Assembly: GCF_021018895.1 (NCBI RefSeq)
Contig: NC_079386.1
Span: 8,444,835-8,508,834 of the forward strand
DNA from: Seriola aureovittata
Lineage: Eukaryota; Chordata; Actinopteri; Carangiformes; Carangidae
Direction of reading: 5' to 3'
DNA length: 64,000 nt
The translations under genes were made by a program, and so were the position numbers. Each line of letters starts with the position of its first letter. Position 1 is the first letter of the stretch. The notes under the pieces are model-generated. The model ran no database searches. It saw nothing but the letters and a program-made list of their open reading frames with translations, and was not told where the DNA came from. Below are positions 51,794 to 64,000 of the stretch, piece after piece.

Positions 51794-51820
51794 TGTGTGT
51801 GTGTGTGTGTGTGTGTGTGT
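51794..51820. repeat. (TG)n microsatellite
   Basis: About 13 TG units. Confidence 0.95.
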
Positions 51821-52717
51821 AACCGTAGACTGTGTAGCTGCAACATGCTTGAGTAAAGTATATAACATTAAAGTGCGACAAAAACTTAAACATGACATGT
51901 AAAAGAGAGGGAAGGAGGGAGAAGGTCTTTGAACCTCTGTTCACTCTCCGTCATTGCACAAACTTAATGCCGCTGAATTCACAATATAGATTTTCTCTTG
52001 TACATGTTTTTTCTACATAAGAAGTAGTTTGAAATTTGGTCACGGCTCATAAATACTACCATAACCAGATGTCATTAACGAGCTGTTGCGCTGCAGAAAA
52101 AAAATCATTATTTTATAACCATTTCATTGTCTGACAAAATGAAACAAATATACAGGTTAATGACAGCTGCTGTGCTGCGCTGTGGCTATATTGACATTTA
52201 AAGTGAATGCTGAAAAAAGCTGCCGATTCTGTCTGGAAATGACACTAATGAGAGCGGTGAGGGTAGAGTCGCAGGCTGTAATATCAAATAATGAGCTGAA
52301 ATGCTGGGAACTGCAGGGTTGGGTAATAACTCGGGTGTTTTTGCCACTACAAGCAACGATTTCACATACAGGAATGACAATAATTGATTATAGCAGGTTT
52401 AAGAGACTGTTTTGTAGGTATCGTTCAAACCTGGTCATGACTCTCAGAAGTCAACTGTACTGGGTCTTGGAGTTAACTAATACTTGACTAAGGTGTCCTT
52501 GAATATCAATAAGCAGCGACGGCTTCTTGAATATGAATAATTCAATATATTGATTAATTGGGGACAAAGCTTTCAAGGCCTCCCCCTCAGGATGTGTGCT
52601 CACCGAATGCATATCATACCATAACACTGCAACCAATCTGTTCGCTCGTTTCAATCATGCATGTGTCTTGGCCCTGCTGGGAACTGATGGCTCTATTCCC
52701 AGCACTCTCTCCAAGTG

Positions 52718-52735
52718 CCCCCCCCCCCCCCCCCC
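52718..52735. repeat. Poly(C) tract of about 18 bases
   Basis: An uninterrupted C run flanked by AAGTG and TTTGT. Its length is likely unreliable in assembly and variable between individuals. Confidence 0.95.
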
Positions 52736-53172
52736 TTTGTTTTCTCAGGTACAGAATATGCCTTGCTCATCTCAGGGGAAGCTTTTAGATTTAGCATTGC
52801 TGTCTCCCCTCAAGCATAACCATCTATCACCGCGCAGTAATTAATATAATGTGGATTTAAATGTAAGCGTAAGCCCATTTGGCCGTTGACCATCATTTAC
52901 ACATGATGTACATGAATTTATGATACTTTACTCTATGTCGTAACATAAATAAAAGGATTGCAGTGAGCAGCGCTGGCAGAAATTACACAACAAACGTATT
53001 CTGGAAGGCATTACCACTGCAGTAATAAATTTGGGATAGTAAAGTGTATGTGGTAACGGCTGTGCTGTGGCGTGCATCATTTTGAGCCAAACACCAAAGT
53101 ACAGAGTTTTTAAAGGGGTGGGGAGGGGGCGAGATATGCCTACCCTTCAGTTAAACACGTGTGCCCCATCAC

Positions 53173-53217
<45 letters not shown>
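53173..53217. repeat. (TTA)n microsatellite
   Basis: About 15 TTA/ATT units. Confidence 0.95.
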
Positions 53218-53219
<2 letters not shown>

Positions 53220-53952
53220 ATTATAAGTATCTGACGTTAATGACTGTCTTGTTAATTAAAATTATAAAAACAAGTTGGCACACACAGAGATCAGAGAGCA
53301 AGTTCAGCTAGAGGACAAAGCCTGTGGAGAGCGGAGATTTCTGGCTCACACTTGTGTGTCACTCCCAGCAGAGTGAATGCTTGCCGATACAGCCCTTGAA
53401 CTTTTGATAAATCTGTTTGGATTTGTCAACCACTGGTTTTCCTGCTGCCATCTTGGAACCACCAATAATAAGATACACACTAAGAAGAAGAAGAAGAAGA
53501 AGGTGGACGTTACCTTGTAAACATCAGCATGTTGGTATTGCCATTGGGATCATGTCAGCATGCTGAAGTTAGCATTTCACCCAACATGTTGCTGTGCTTA
53601 GGTATAGCCTTACACCATTGCAATCATGTAAATTTTTTTAGTCATTCAGCAAAAATAAATTAAAGTTCCCCAGCATACAGGAACTTAAAATAGTCCAGAA
53701 CTGACAACATGTTGATCGAAATCAACAACTGTCTGCTCAAAGAATGGAGAACTGTTAATCTGACTAGACATTCAGTGCCAGCTTTTGGTGCTCAACAGTT
53801 TTGAGTACTGTGCTACAGACACATGTTTGGTCAGTACTGACAAAACACTGAGGTTTGCCCTATTCTTCCAGAGTTGTTTTACAACTGTTTAAAGATGCTG
53901 GTGATAGTGAATTGAAACTATAGATTTTTCTTGTCATATTGTGACATGGATC

Positions 53953-53953
<1 letters not shown>

Positions 53954-53997
<44 letters not shown>
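53954..53997. repeat. (TG)n microsatellite upstream of the alternative kcnip4 start
   Basis: About 21 TG units, roughly 250 bp upstream of the candidate alternative first exon. Confidence 0.95.
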
Positions 53998-53999
<2 letters not shown>

Positions 54000-54146
54000 T
54001 TTTTATGTGGCTCAAGGAGGATGATCAAAGGGCGCCTGTGTGACGACAGAGCCACCAGCTTCTTTGACAGTCTGCTTCCTCTGCTACTGGAGTTAAACAC
54101 ATGTATGGTCCTTTAACTTGAAACAGAAGCCACAGTGTCTCCCAGC

Positions 54147-54149
<3 letters not shown>

Positions 54150-54181
<32 letters not shown>
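54150..54181. repeat. (CT)n tract in the alternative promoter region
   Basis: About 16 CT units, followed within 40-60 bp by a TCCTCC-rich pyrimidine stretch. Such GA/CT tracts are common in TATA-less promoters. Confidence 0.95.
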
Positions 54182-54184
<3 letters not shown>

Positions 54185-54365
54185 AATTCACTGTCTCTGC
54201 CTCACAGAGCGGTCCTCGCTCTCCTCTTCCTCCTCCTCCTCCTCCCACCCCCTTTCACACTCTGTTGATCAGCTTAGGAAAGGGAAAGTGCTTGTGTGAA
54301 ACCTGAGGATCACTTGCAGACTGAGGAAGCAGAGAGAGCGTGCACACCGTGTTTTAGCCTGCAAG
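54182..54365 (+). promoter_or_regulatory. kcnip4: Candidate alternative kcnip4 promoter and untranslated first exon
   Basis: A pyrimidine-rich stretch (CGCTCTCCTCTTCCTCCTCC) leads into a purine-rich leader that ends TTAGCCTGCAAG at a strong GTAAGC donor (54366). It has no ATG-led long frame. The next acceptor-like AG before a coding-looking exon is at 55182-55183, giving an 818-bp intron. The exon start is unknown. This reading depends on the exon at 55197 being real. Confidence 0.4.
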
Positions 54366-55183
54366 GTAAGCTGATGGCCAGAGGGACATTTGATAGCAGT
54401 TAGCCTTCACATTGGACCCCAATTTTTTGTGCAATGAAGGATATAAAATTGTGATTCGTAGAGCAAACTACAAGTCCCTTCAGTCAGAGCAGCTGAATGA
54501 TCTGTGATGTGTTGATGTGTTGATGTTTGAAACTTATGCTCTTGAAATGGGACCTTCAAGGGGATTGTAACCTTAGTACTGAGTGAGGTAGGGTATCGCT
54601 CGGTCATGTTTTATTTATTATAGTCATAAAATGTTGTTTGTTTTACTCCGGGATGATTATGTGGAGACAATTGGGATGTTTTCTGGTTTTGAATTTGAAA
54701 ATCTATTAGTGTGAGGCTTATTGTAAGCAATGGATCATTGCAGGCTGGTTTGCTGTGAGACAATCTGCTCGGTGCATTTGCTTTCACCATCCCTAGTCCT
54801 TCTTTAAACAACAACTCAGGAGACATTAGAAAAGCATTTCCTAGTTCCAAAAGGGCAAGTTGAAATGTCTTGCATTTCATTATGGCCATGCATAACTCGG
54901 GGCAAAAAAAAAAACATTCCAAATTTGCATATGTACTCAAGTGTATTGCTTTAACTTCTGACAGTTTGTTGAGCGTACTGCAGTGGCTGCAGCTATTTAT
55001 GTTTGTTTCCCAGAGGCAGTTAAGAGGTCATCATTTGAATTATGAGGCTAATAATAATCACGGCTGTGTTACACTATACAATCATATTTACTGCAGTCTT
55101 ACAGCCCCAAATAATTAGGCCCATTTCTGCATAGAATTTATTTAGAGTCCTTGGAAATAATGGCTCACTATATTTCACAATAG

Positions 55184-55335
55184 TGAACTTGGAGCCATGT
55201 TTACACCAACCAAGAGGACCCAGTGGAGGGAGGATCTGCAGCACCTCCGTAAAGACCACGGCTTCTCCAAGAAAGTCCTGCTCAACTGCTGTCTTGTGCG
55301 GCGCATCATTACCTGGGCCTCTCCAAAACCCAAAG
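55184..55335 (+). CDS. kcnip4: Candidate alternative first coding exon of kcnip4, KChIP3-like N-terminus
   Basis: ATG at 55197 (G at -3) opens a 46-codon frame with GC-rich third positions, unlike its AT-rich surroundings. Residues 22-41 read GFSKKVLLNCCLVRRIITWA. The basic-LL-x-CCLV-basic pattern resembles the palmitoylated paired-cysteine N-terminus of KChIP3/DREAM (MRCCLVKWIL) and, more loosely, the LLPCC of KChIP2. The exon exits in phase 1, the same phase as the 39182 boundary, so both could splice to the same downstream exon. The donor GTACCC is weak and runs into C10 and (CA)n. Bases 55184-55196 would be untranslated. The role would be membrane-anchored modulation of Kv4 channels. The match is short and made by eye. 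Confidence 0.55.
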
Positions 55336-55338
55336 GTA

Positions 55339-55377
55339 CCCCCCCCCCAACACACACACACACACACACACACACAC
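55339..55377. repeat. C run plus (CA)n directly after the alternative exon donor
   Basis: About ten C followed by about 14 CA units start three bases after the GT of the 55335 donor. Slippage here would alter the donor's +4 to +6 positions or nearby splicing context. Confidence 0.95.
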
Positions 55378-57381
55378 CCCCCTCAGATTTACAGCTACAG
55401 ATATGCACTACACAGATCCTAGGGTATTTATTTCATGGGTATGAACTGTGATTAATTATCATTAGTAGATGATTTGTCAACTACTTAGTCTAGTCTAGTT
55501 GAGTTGTATTTCGCATTCTCGTGTTGGAGAAAAAGATCTCAGGAGACTACCCCATTAAATACAATTACTGAAAATGAACAACAGTGAATTGTTTTGGCTA
55601 GAGCTTGTGTCTGGTGAACCTTGACATTTAAAGTGTAAAACTAATGAACAAAAGTAGCATTCTATGGTATATGAAAGCAAGATCAACCACTATCCCTATG
55701 TACTGATAACTAATCTGTAATCTAAGACTAATAAGACTAGCAGCAGCTTTGTTTTTAGGACTGTGTGTAGTTCAAATTCTTTCCGTTCAAAAAGTGGAGG
55801 TGATTGTAAAGCCAGCACTAGTTAAATATCAACATGTTCAGAAGAAAAGAAAATGTTTTTAAGGCTTTAAGGCATTTTTGCTATATAAAGGATTATCAAC
55901 AGGCCAGTACCTGGTGAATTTGACTATTTTATGCCTAGGGCAATCAATGAATGTAGCTTTGATAATGTATTTGTCACATACTTTCAGCATTATTTATTAG
56001 ACAAAAACCATGGAAAAACAGCATTTACTGCACTGAAAATCAATCCAGCAAACAAAAAAGTTACCTAAAACATGTTCAGGAGGAAGCTCGTATCAGAACT
56101 GGAAAGTCAAGGAAGCGTCGGTTTCAAATACATGTCTAGGGAATAGAAGAAATACATCAGGCACTTATAGAGCACTGCAGAAACAAATGTGTGTAAACTA
56201 ATTACACACATTTGACATTGGATTTTTAAGAAACTCTGTTAACTGCACTTTTTGACTGACCTCTGACCTCACAACATGGAACAGAAGCCATCGGGTGTAC
56301 GATCCAAATCCCGCTCCGGCTATCTACTACACTTAAAACATATTAATGTGGTATTGATCAGTCGTGCTTTCGCGCCAGAATTTATGATTTTACTGGAATG
56401 AAAAATGATCAGGAGGCATTGCACCATGAGTCCAAGTCGACAGCTCAAGTAAATTAATTCACTTTGAACCTAGATCAGTATTGATTACTTCTCGGGTTAT
56501 ATATTTACTGTGGCCATATAGCCTTATGAAATAGTATTTATAGCTAAATTTCTTGCCACTGAAACGGGCACTAAAATACTGTACAGAGAAAAAACGCTGG
56601 CCTGTCACTGGCAAACACTGTTACACTGTATCACATTTAGATACATTCAAGCATGGATTAAGCCTCCTGTCTCATATTAGGAAATTATTTCAATTCACAT
56701 TTTTATGGGGGTTTTATTGTTTGTTTTATTTTTAAAATTCAGATTTTGAGAACTCTGTCAGATGTTGAAATAAACAAGACTTTTATTTTGACTTTTTTTG
56801 TCTCTAATTTAGTGACATACATTTTAGTTTTCTAGAGGTAGTGGTGATGAGAAAACAGGTTTTTCTGTTTCTGTTACATCTTGATGTCATGGCAGAGTGG
56901 GTGTTCGGTTTCCTTCCGCATCAGCCTCCGTTGTTGCTGTTTATTAGTCACACTTCCTTAATTCCTATGTTTGTTTTATATCTCAGCAACATGTCAAGCA
57001 TAACCATAAAACCTGGAGCTTTTTGTAATGTCCCACACTGATGTGGCTTGTCAGGCGTTAAGACAAATGGTTTGTGTTGGGGTATGATTTAAGATGCTAT
57101 TAAACAATCATGAATGTCACCGTAGGGATTCCGAAATGACGTCTGCAGTGAAGATTTTTCTGCAGGGGAAAAACAACAACAGAGGGGCTACAAAACAACT
57201 GTTTTAGTCATGAATAACAGAAGTTAGTGAGTGATTATGCATATTCACCTCTTATAGAAACGGAAAGCTTTTCTCATTTTGTAATGATTACACTCATGTC
57301 CGTGGGGCAGCTGTGGCTTCTAGATCACATAATCAGTGTTGTTTCTTCTTGTACTTAGCCTTCAGTTGGCCTCAATGTGCT

Positions 57382-57390
57382 TGTGTGTGC

Positions 57391-57462
<72 letters not shown>

Positions 57463-57471
57463 GTGCGTGTG
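57382..57471. repeat. (GT)n microsatellite
   Basis: About 45 GT units with a few GC interruptions at the 3' end. Confidence 0.97.
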
Positions 57472-60400
57472 CACCTGCGCTGTTGTCATTTGAATCTACC
57501 CCTGTACTAACATGCAAGCTGGCGTCCACAGCTGGAGCCAAACCAGGACCCAGGTGTTTCTGTCAGCCACATTTGAATTAGACAAAGCCTTTGTTTAGAC
57601 TTTCATTCTTTTCACTGCTTCTTTTTTCCATTGGAAACTTGCTGCCTTCATCCCGGGGCAGGCTTCATTTTAATATTGCTTTAAGTTTTAGCTTGAGGTA
57701 GCTGAAACTGGAGCACAGTGATATCCAGCATTACGAAAGGCAATGACTTTACAGGGGCATTGCAGTGGAATTTCCAACCTTCCCCTAAGTTTTCCATTGT
57801 GTAATGTCTTTTTTTAAAACACACAGTAATAATAATCAAACAGATCATTTGGTTTTGAATCCTCTCTTCCTAGCATATGTTTTAGTCGTAGGTGTTCTCG
57901 TCATTAGTTGGCGTCTCAAACTAATAATATTATCCCCTGGTGTGGCCCAGAATAACCTCCCAGCACGCAGATGATCACACTATAAACCTGCCAGGTGGCG
58001 ATAGTACCCTCCGGATGTTGGAGCAGCCTCCAGAAAATGAGCGTGATCACTAAAGCAGGTATTTCTAGAAATACACATGCACCATGTTGTGTCCTCGGGA
58101 CAGAAGTCTGCTCTGAGAGAGCGCTTTACAAATCCCTGCTGTCTCTGTGACGCACTCAAATGGGTCAGTTGTTTTATCCACGGAGGAGACAGACGATGTA
58201 AAGTACTGTATGTCCCTTAGTTTTTGAGCCTGTTTGTGCATTGCATTTGTATTTAACCAGTTCATTAGTGGTAACGGCTGTTTAACAAAGGCTACAGAGA
58301 AGAAACTGGACTTTTACTCAATATGGGAGACCACAACACATTTCCTGTTACATTCATCTTATGTAAAATGTAAATGTGTATGTAAATGTTTATTTTTAAT
58401 TTCTTAAGATTTGTTTTAACAATTTGTGACACTGCTTTTACAATTTATCAGTAGAAATTCTGATACTTGTATCATAGACAACTCACGGTAGAAATCCATC
58501 ATTGTACCTCATCTTTACTGCCAGGAGAGGGCAGCAAGCTACAGAATAAATTGATGACTAAGCTGATGCACTGTTTGCTGCATTCAGAGCAGTGCCTTAA
58601 AAATAATGTTGAATTTTGCCAATTTAAATGGTGATAAATTTAAATGAGTGATTTTTTTCTGCTCGGAGAATGAACCATTGTTCAGGCAGGTATATAATTT
58701 GCTGCAGCAGTGCTTTAAAAAAAAAAACAAAAAAAAACAAAACAAACAACACCAAAAGAAAAATACTCAGCCTGTGGGCCGTTTTAAGATGACAAATGTT
58801 GTCTCTTAATAATGCAGCATGGTGCAGTTGTTTACCCAGCTTTATCATATTTAATTTTGACTGTATACCATACAGAGTAGGCAAAATATCACCACCAATA
58901 CACTTCAGTATAATCCAATACAAAAACCCTGCAAGATAACACCCCCCTGAATACATCACATCTTTTAACACTCAAGTAGTGATGCTGTCATAAATTCTCT
59001 GAATGCCTGCACTGCAGTAGTAATTCAGTGGCCCCACATGCACTCACTACAGCTTGGATATGGGTCTTGGCTAATAATGGCACAGCACAATATTAAGATA
59101 TGACAATAGGGAAATGTGAATGTGGACGCTCAACTGGCATTCTCCTTTATGATTGGACATTCAAGACTCGGAGTAGAGCATATCAATCTTCATTAGAAGC
59201 AAATACCACTTATGTGGGATTTTCACTTCAGGGAATTTGTTCCATAACTTGCTCCATTTTTCTCCTCAGATGCATTTTCAGCAGATGCTGAGACATGATA
59301 GAGAGCTGTCTGATTAGCTTCCATGGTTTTCACATGGATTTTTACATGGTTTTCTTTGTCAGCGGATATTGTAGCACATGTAAGATTTTACTGTAGTGTT
59401 GAAACACATAGGTATTTCACCCAAAGACAACATAATTCTCAGGGGAAAATCCACAGTGCATTGCCATTTAATTCCAGTCTCAGCCGGTACACCTTTACAC
59501 TCTCGAGCAAATACTTTCCTCACAGATCTGCCAGATCAACAAAGCCTTGGACATGCAATCCGGATGTAGCTGTTTCCCAGTTTCTCCTTATACACACATA
59601 TACACCTATATGTCCGTTGTTCTCCACAGCTTTACCTATTGAAGGAAAAGCAGCAGAATCTCACCAGCTTGAGACTGCATTCCAGGGTCATGTCCTTGAA
59701 AGAGCGCAGAAATGGCCAGGGAAATTGTTTTACTTCCATTTTGACCAAGTCAACAGTAATGAATCCCCATGAGGAAGTTGTAAGTTCAATATGCTGCACG
59801 TGTTTCTAAATCCATTTTGTTGTCAGACTAAAAACAAAAAAAAAAAGACTTTTTAATTCGACACACTTTAAACACTTTTTTTTCACTGTCACGTCTAAAT
59901 CCTAAAGCCTCTCCTCATTCATTTGAATTTAATTGCTGAGAATTTGCTCACAGTGTGACACCACCTCCAACACTTTGATATCGTGTTGAGAAGCACCGCT
60001 AAAAGGCCCTTTTACAAACTTGAGCAAGTCACAATGAACAGGAGGAACATATTAAACATCATTAAGAGAGTCCTGGGTGTATGTCCTTCATGAGTATAAC
60101 TAACTAACTAACTGATATAGTTGGCAGAATTATTTGGATGAGAAATCTAAATTGGCCTGTAGCTTTAAGCCAAATCACTAAACCAACTTGATTCCAAACA
60201 ACCCTCAGTAAACCAACTTCCTTTCTGTTTTAATCTATTTTCCCACTTGGTCAAGAGTGCAGGCCACAGTAGATCCAAGGTGGAAATGGGAAAAGTCAAT
60301 GATGGATTAGAAAGGAAGTTGAGGCAGCATGCAGCCTCTCAGTTCTGAGGAGAGGGGAAGAAGAGCGATTGCCCAGGGACTGCTGGCTGGCTGAGATGCA

Positions 60401-61462
60401 GACATGTCCTACTGTTGTCATTCGTTTGATTCATATGTTGTTAAAACGGCTGCTGGAGAATGAGGAGGAAAGGATCCAACAGTGACACCTTCCTGACATT
60501 AATCTTAATCATAGCATTAGCTAGTGCTGGTGACAGTCAGAGAGAAAATACTACACGCTGTTTACAACCTTTGCGCTCAGGGATGACGGTAGTGAATTTG
60601 TTTTAAGTGCAGTGGCAAGCATGTTTCACATATTGCATCTCTGCATGTCTCTTGCATATATTTCATTTGCTGAGCATCAGGTGTGATTGACGTTAGTTGT
60701 TACTGTTTGGCATGTCTTTTTATATCACACACCAGGATATATGGCCTTTTGGTATATTTTTATTAGTATTAAAATTGCTATTTGTCTATGTTTATAGTCA
60801 TCAGTGCTTTGCACAAAAGGTTTCCGCTCATCATTGTGCAATTCAGTTAATGCATACAGTTAATACTCTCCCTAATTCTATAAATGGCTCAAATATCACC
60901 CAGCCGAAGCACACATTATTGAAGAAGCACTTTCCATTATGTCACACAACAGTGAGCCTGGTGTTCTGTTTCTCAGACTTGGCCACGACCCGCACCCCTC
61001 TGTTGATAAACAGGGATTAGCAGCTAACAGCAAGGGATTAGTCTGAGAATAGGCGACCCCAGCGAACCATGTTGTTTGTAAAACACCTTAAAGTAGCCTG
61101 TTGACAGACAATAACACTCACACTCCACCCTGTCAATTGGATACAGCTAACTGAGATGCCGGGTGGTTCAACACGTGACGTGTGCACTGGTCATTGTTGT
61201 AACCGAGCCAGGTTCTTTTGTCTAAGCTATACCAGGAACTCATTCTACACATCATTAAAGATGCATCTGTTACCACATGCAGGTGTTTTTCCACAGACTC
61301 TTTTGAGCTGTTTTGTTCAACAAACAGATCTGCACCAAAGGTTTTCAGTTAACTAGAAGACAAAGAAACATCACATGTTCCAGAGAGAGTTTTCTGCCTC
61401 TAAAATATATCAGAGGCAAAAACAAGTCATTTTTTGTGGGATTTTTGATTAACACCGATGTA

Positions 61463-61860
61463 GAGCTGAAACGATTATTTGATTAATCTCTTAGTTGATC
61501 AGCAATAAAAGAATTGGCAACTACTTTGATAATATAAGCAAATGATAAAAATAGTGAATGTCAGTGAGTGTCATTTGGTTATGTTCTCTGTCATGTATCA
61601 TTGTAAACCAAATTACTTTAGGCTTTTAGGACTAGTGTCCAAACAAAACAGAACGTTTGAAAACATCACCATCAGCTCAGCCAAATTTTGTGACCCTTTT
61701 TTTTTTTTTTTTTTTTTTTTTAACGTTTCCCAGAAAATTCATTAATCAAAAGACAAATTGACCAATTAATCTAAAAAATGAAAATAATAGTTATTTACTG
61801 CCCTAAAATCATGATTAATCAATTATCAAACTGGTTGGTGATTAATTTTCTGCCCACAGA
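61463..61860 (+). mobile_element. 'CGATTAATC' family repeat, forward orientation
   Basis: GAGCTGAAACGATTATTTGA begins the copy. CATGTATCATTGTAAACCAA, then GGACTAGTGTCCAAACAAAA and a long T run, follow. Phrases with ATTAATC/TTAATC recur at the 3' end. It is the same family as the copy at 45544 but in opposite orientation, non-coding and decayed. Confidence 0.65.
61697..61721. repeat. Poly(T) run inside the dispersed repeat
   Basis: About 24 consecutive T interrupt the middle of the 61463 repeat. Confidence 0.9.
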
Positions 61861-64000
61861 CGAATCTATTAAAGAGGTATTATCGCAATTTGCTGTATTA
61901 TTCCATTTCCATGAAATGAGGATACTTTTGAGAGATATATTACTAAGTAACATCTTTCGTTCTTTGTTGTTGTTTGAACTTTAACATTTTTGCTTTTTAC
62001 TTTATGTCATTGTAAACTGAATGTCTTTGCTGAACGTTCAGTCTTGTTCTTGGAAACGGCTTTTCAGATAACCATCTCACAACAGTGTCCGTTTAGCACC
62101 TGTTCTTGAGCTTTCAAACAAAGCAAGAAAGTCTGATGATCAACGGCAACAAAAGTCTTCAAAATAAGTTACTTTGTTCCCTCTTTAGTGGAGCGGGAAA
62201 CAAAACATCTAGTAATTAGTTACAGACTGCAACATTAATCTTGGAAAAGTTGTGAAGTTGTTAATGTAATTAATCATCAGCTGCTTATTCTTAACCTGGC
62301 TACCTTCTTTTCCTCACATGTCCTCCTTTCTCTTCATGTCTGCCGGTGATACAGTCGTATTCCTGTAACCTACTTCAGTCAAGTGTTTGTATTCTAGCAG
62401 CGGCCTGGGCCCTCTATAAATAGGCCTCTTGATTGATACTCGGTACAGTGAAACCTCGTAAGCCTCTGGCTGCTGCGAGGCAGATATGACTTTCTTGCGT
62501 CTGTGTCACTCGGTTTTAACACACCTGTCCCTGTCATGGTCTAATTTATCTCCCTTGCTTGTTTGTCAGGCAGCTACCATGCAGCAGGCAGAGGTTCTTT
62601 TCCAGGCCTGAAAGACCATGCAAGTTCATTTATATTTCCCCCTGAGATAGCATCTAATAAGGCATGATGTGTTTAATGTTCAACATGAAAGATAAGCATC
62701 TCAGGGAATTAGGTATTTCTGGATGTTTAAAGTCAAGTAGTGTTGTACATTAATCCACATTTTCCCAATCAATATAACACAGCAGATGTATAATCTATAC
62801 CCCGTCCATGAAATTTTGACTTATCTTTTCTAATCAGTTGGCTTTGAAAAAAATCTTTCGCACAGAAAATTACATTTTTTGTTTCCTGCAGCAAGAGCAG
62901 CTGTTTGGAATAAATTGAAGAACATAAGCAGAAAATTAAGCAACAGAAATTCAGAATATCAACTGTAAATCTGATGTCAATGGTGTAGTGAGTTCCCAAT
63001 AAAGTAAAACTGATGCCGAGGTCCAAGCTTTTTGTTGCTAATTTGGTCAGTGAAAACCTCGCTTTGACAGGCAATGGTAGAGATCAACTCAGCACATCCC
63101 TCACACAGTCTATTATAAAACCTAACCTTGACTCTAATGCAGCATTATGCAGTATGACAAAACATGTCATATGACATGTTTGCGACAAGTGTAACACAAG
63201 GTGTGGGTGCTGTCCCAGATGGCTGAAACAACCTGTCACTGTGGGAAGAAACAGAAATAAGATTGAAGTCCTACTGGGAGCATCCCAGAGAAGCTGCGGT
63301 CCAACACTGCGCCTGTCTGCAGATTGGTCCCAAATGACAGTATTGCAATTCTTTCTACTTAAATGCCTGTTTTTGGATTAGACAATGTCTCATGATTACA
63401 CAATAGAAAAATGTCATCATTCTTCTGTGGACATGTCATTTTGTGATTTACATTTTCAAGCAGATTGTAATTTTGGATTAGTTTGGATAGTTTTACTGCA
63501 TTAAATGTGATAGGCAATGCTGTTTGATTGGCATTAGCAAATTCTTTCTGTGATTTTGACCTTATTTAGTTCGACAATGACATGTTTTAATCACATTGTA
63601 TCAAAGCTGTGCAGAATGGTAGATTGATTATATTGTTCTAATCAGCTACCGTGGCTAACAAGCAGCAGGATTCAAATGAATGTCCAATATTTATTATTTT
63701 TTATTTAATAAGCTAATTTGGCAAATTTAAAGGTGCACTAGCTAATATTACTTAAAACCCCAGAATTAACTGTCTGGCTGTTAGAGTTTTAATTTCCTTT
63801 GTGTTAAGACACCAGCTAAAAGAGATTCTATGGCAGGAAGCTATTTGACATTTACATCCTTGCTAAATGAGATCATGATGTCAAATGAGTGGCAGTCATA
63901 CTGTAGTAAAAACAGTCCGTTAGGAAGTTAAAGTTCTGGCTGCTGTAATCTTCATTCAGTATTCATAACAGGATATAGTCATTACACAAGAGCATGGTAT
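61861..64000. other. Terminal stretch with no recognised gene
   Basis: AT-rich DNA, presumably kcnip4 intron. A TATAAATAG string lies near 62414-62424 within a slightly GC-richer stretch, but no coding exon follows that I can identify. A minus-strand open frame at 62769-63074 has no recognisable domain. Confidence 0.5.

Larger units (their letters stand above)
39183..64000 (+). other. kcnip4: Large first intron(s) of kcnip4, running off the window
   Basis: About 24.8 kb without the EF-hand exons. It holds the alternative-start exons at about 54240-55335, a Tc1-like remnant, two 'CGATTAATC' repeats, an L2-type tail and many microsatellites. The blocks 39200-41690, 42430-45540, 48000-50400 and 55450-61440 show no recognisable gene on either strand. 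Confidence 0.6.

Noticed and set aside
59323..59772. 149-codon plus-strand frame
   Set aside because: It has no recognisable domain, no KChIP similarity and intron-like codon use.
62405..62530. TATAAATAG string followed by an ATG frame, considered as a third kcnip4 promoter
   Set aside because: The frame from ATG 62487 has no similarity to any KChIP N-terminus, and no donor of the right phase was found.
1..64000. tRNA, rRNA, snoRNA, microRNA or CRISPR-like arrays
   Set aside because: None was recognisable by eye. The periodic sequences are simple microsatellites without spacer structure.

Overview
The window is vertebrate nuclear DNA, almost certainly from a teleost fish. It has short GT-AG exons in long AT-rich introns, many (CA)n/(GT)n microsatellites, and several transposon families typical of fish: a decayed Tc1-like element, an L2-type 'AGTCGCTTTGGATAAAAGCG' tail, copies of the 'CGATTAATC' family, and a 22-bp terminal-inverted-repeat element. 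There are no bacterial, viral or plasmid features.

The left half (818-32276, + strand) holds one complete gene in 19 coding exons: adgra3 (GPR125), an adhesion G-protein-coupled receptor. The joined frame is 4071 nt, or 1356 residues. In order it encodes a signal peptide, four one-exon leucine-rich repeats, a C-terminal LRR cap, an Ig domain, a hormone-receptor-like domain, a GAIN-type region with a degenerate GPS, seven membrane segments, and a long cytoplasmic tail ending in the PDZ ligand ETTV. All splice phases close. Introns 1-3 (10.0, 6.4 and 5.2 kb) carry most of the transposon debris, and exons 4-19 are packed into about 9.6 kb. A poly(A) signal lies 337 bp after the stop.

About 6.6 kb of gene-free DNA follows (32.6-38.9 kb), containing decayed repeats. 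Next comes what I read as the 5' end of kcnip4 (KChIP4, a Kv4-channel EF-hand subunit) on the same strand. Its first coding exon, at 39122-39182, resembles the long-form KChIP4 N-terminus. A second candidate start lies about 16 kb downstream: an untranslated exon ending at 54365 and a coding exon at 55197-55335. That exon has a paired-cysteine motif resembling KChIP3/DREAM and the same phase-1 exit. The calcium-binding core exons were not found and should lie beyond 64000. The order adgra3 then kcnip4, same strand, matches what I recall of human 4p15.

The items most worth checking are the KChIP3-like alternative N-terminus in kcnip4, an open frame into adgra3 intron 14 that would add a membrane anchor straight after the GPS, a perfect 164-bp inverted repeat with a 2-kb spacer in adgra3 intron 1, and a GPS lacking the residues needed for self-cleavage. 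I saw no clearly novel multi-gene system. Family assignments come from reading the sequence and from memory of homologues; no database search was possible.
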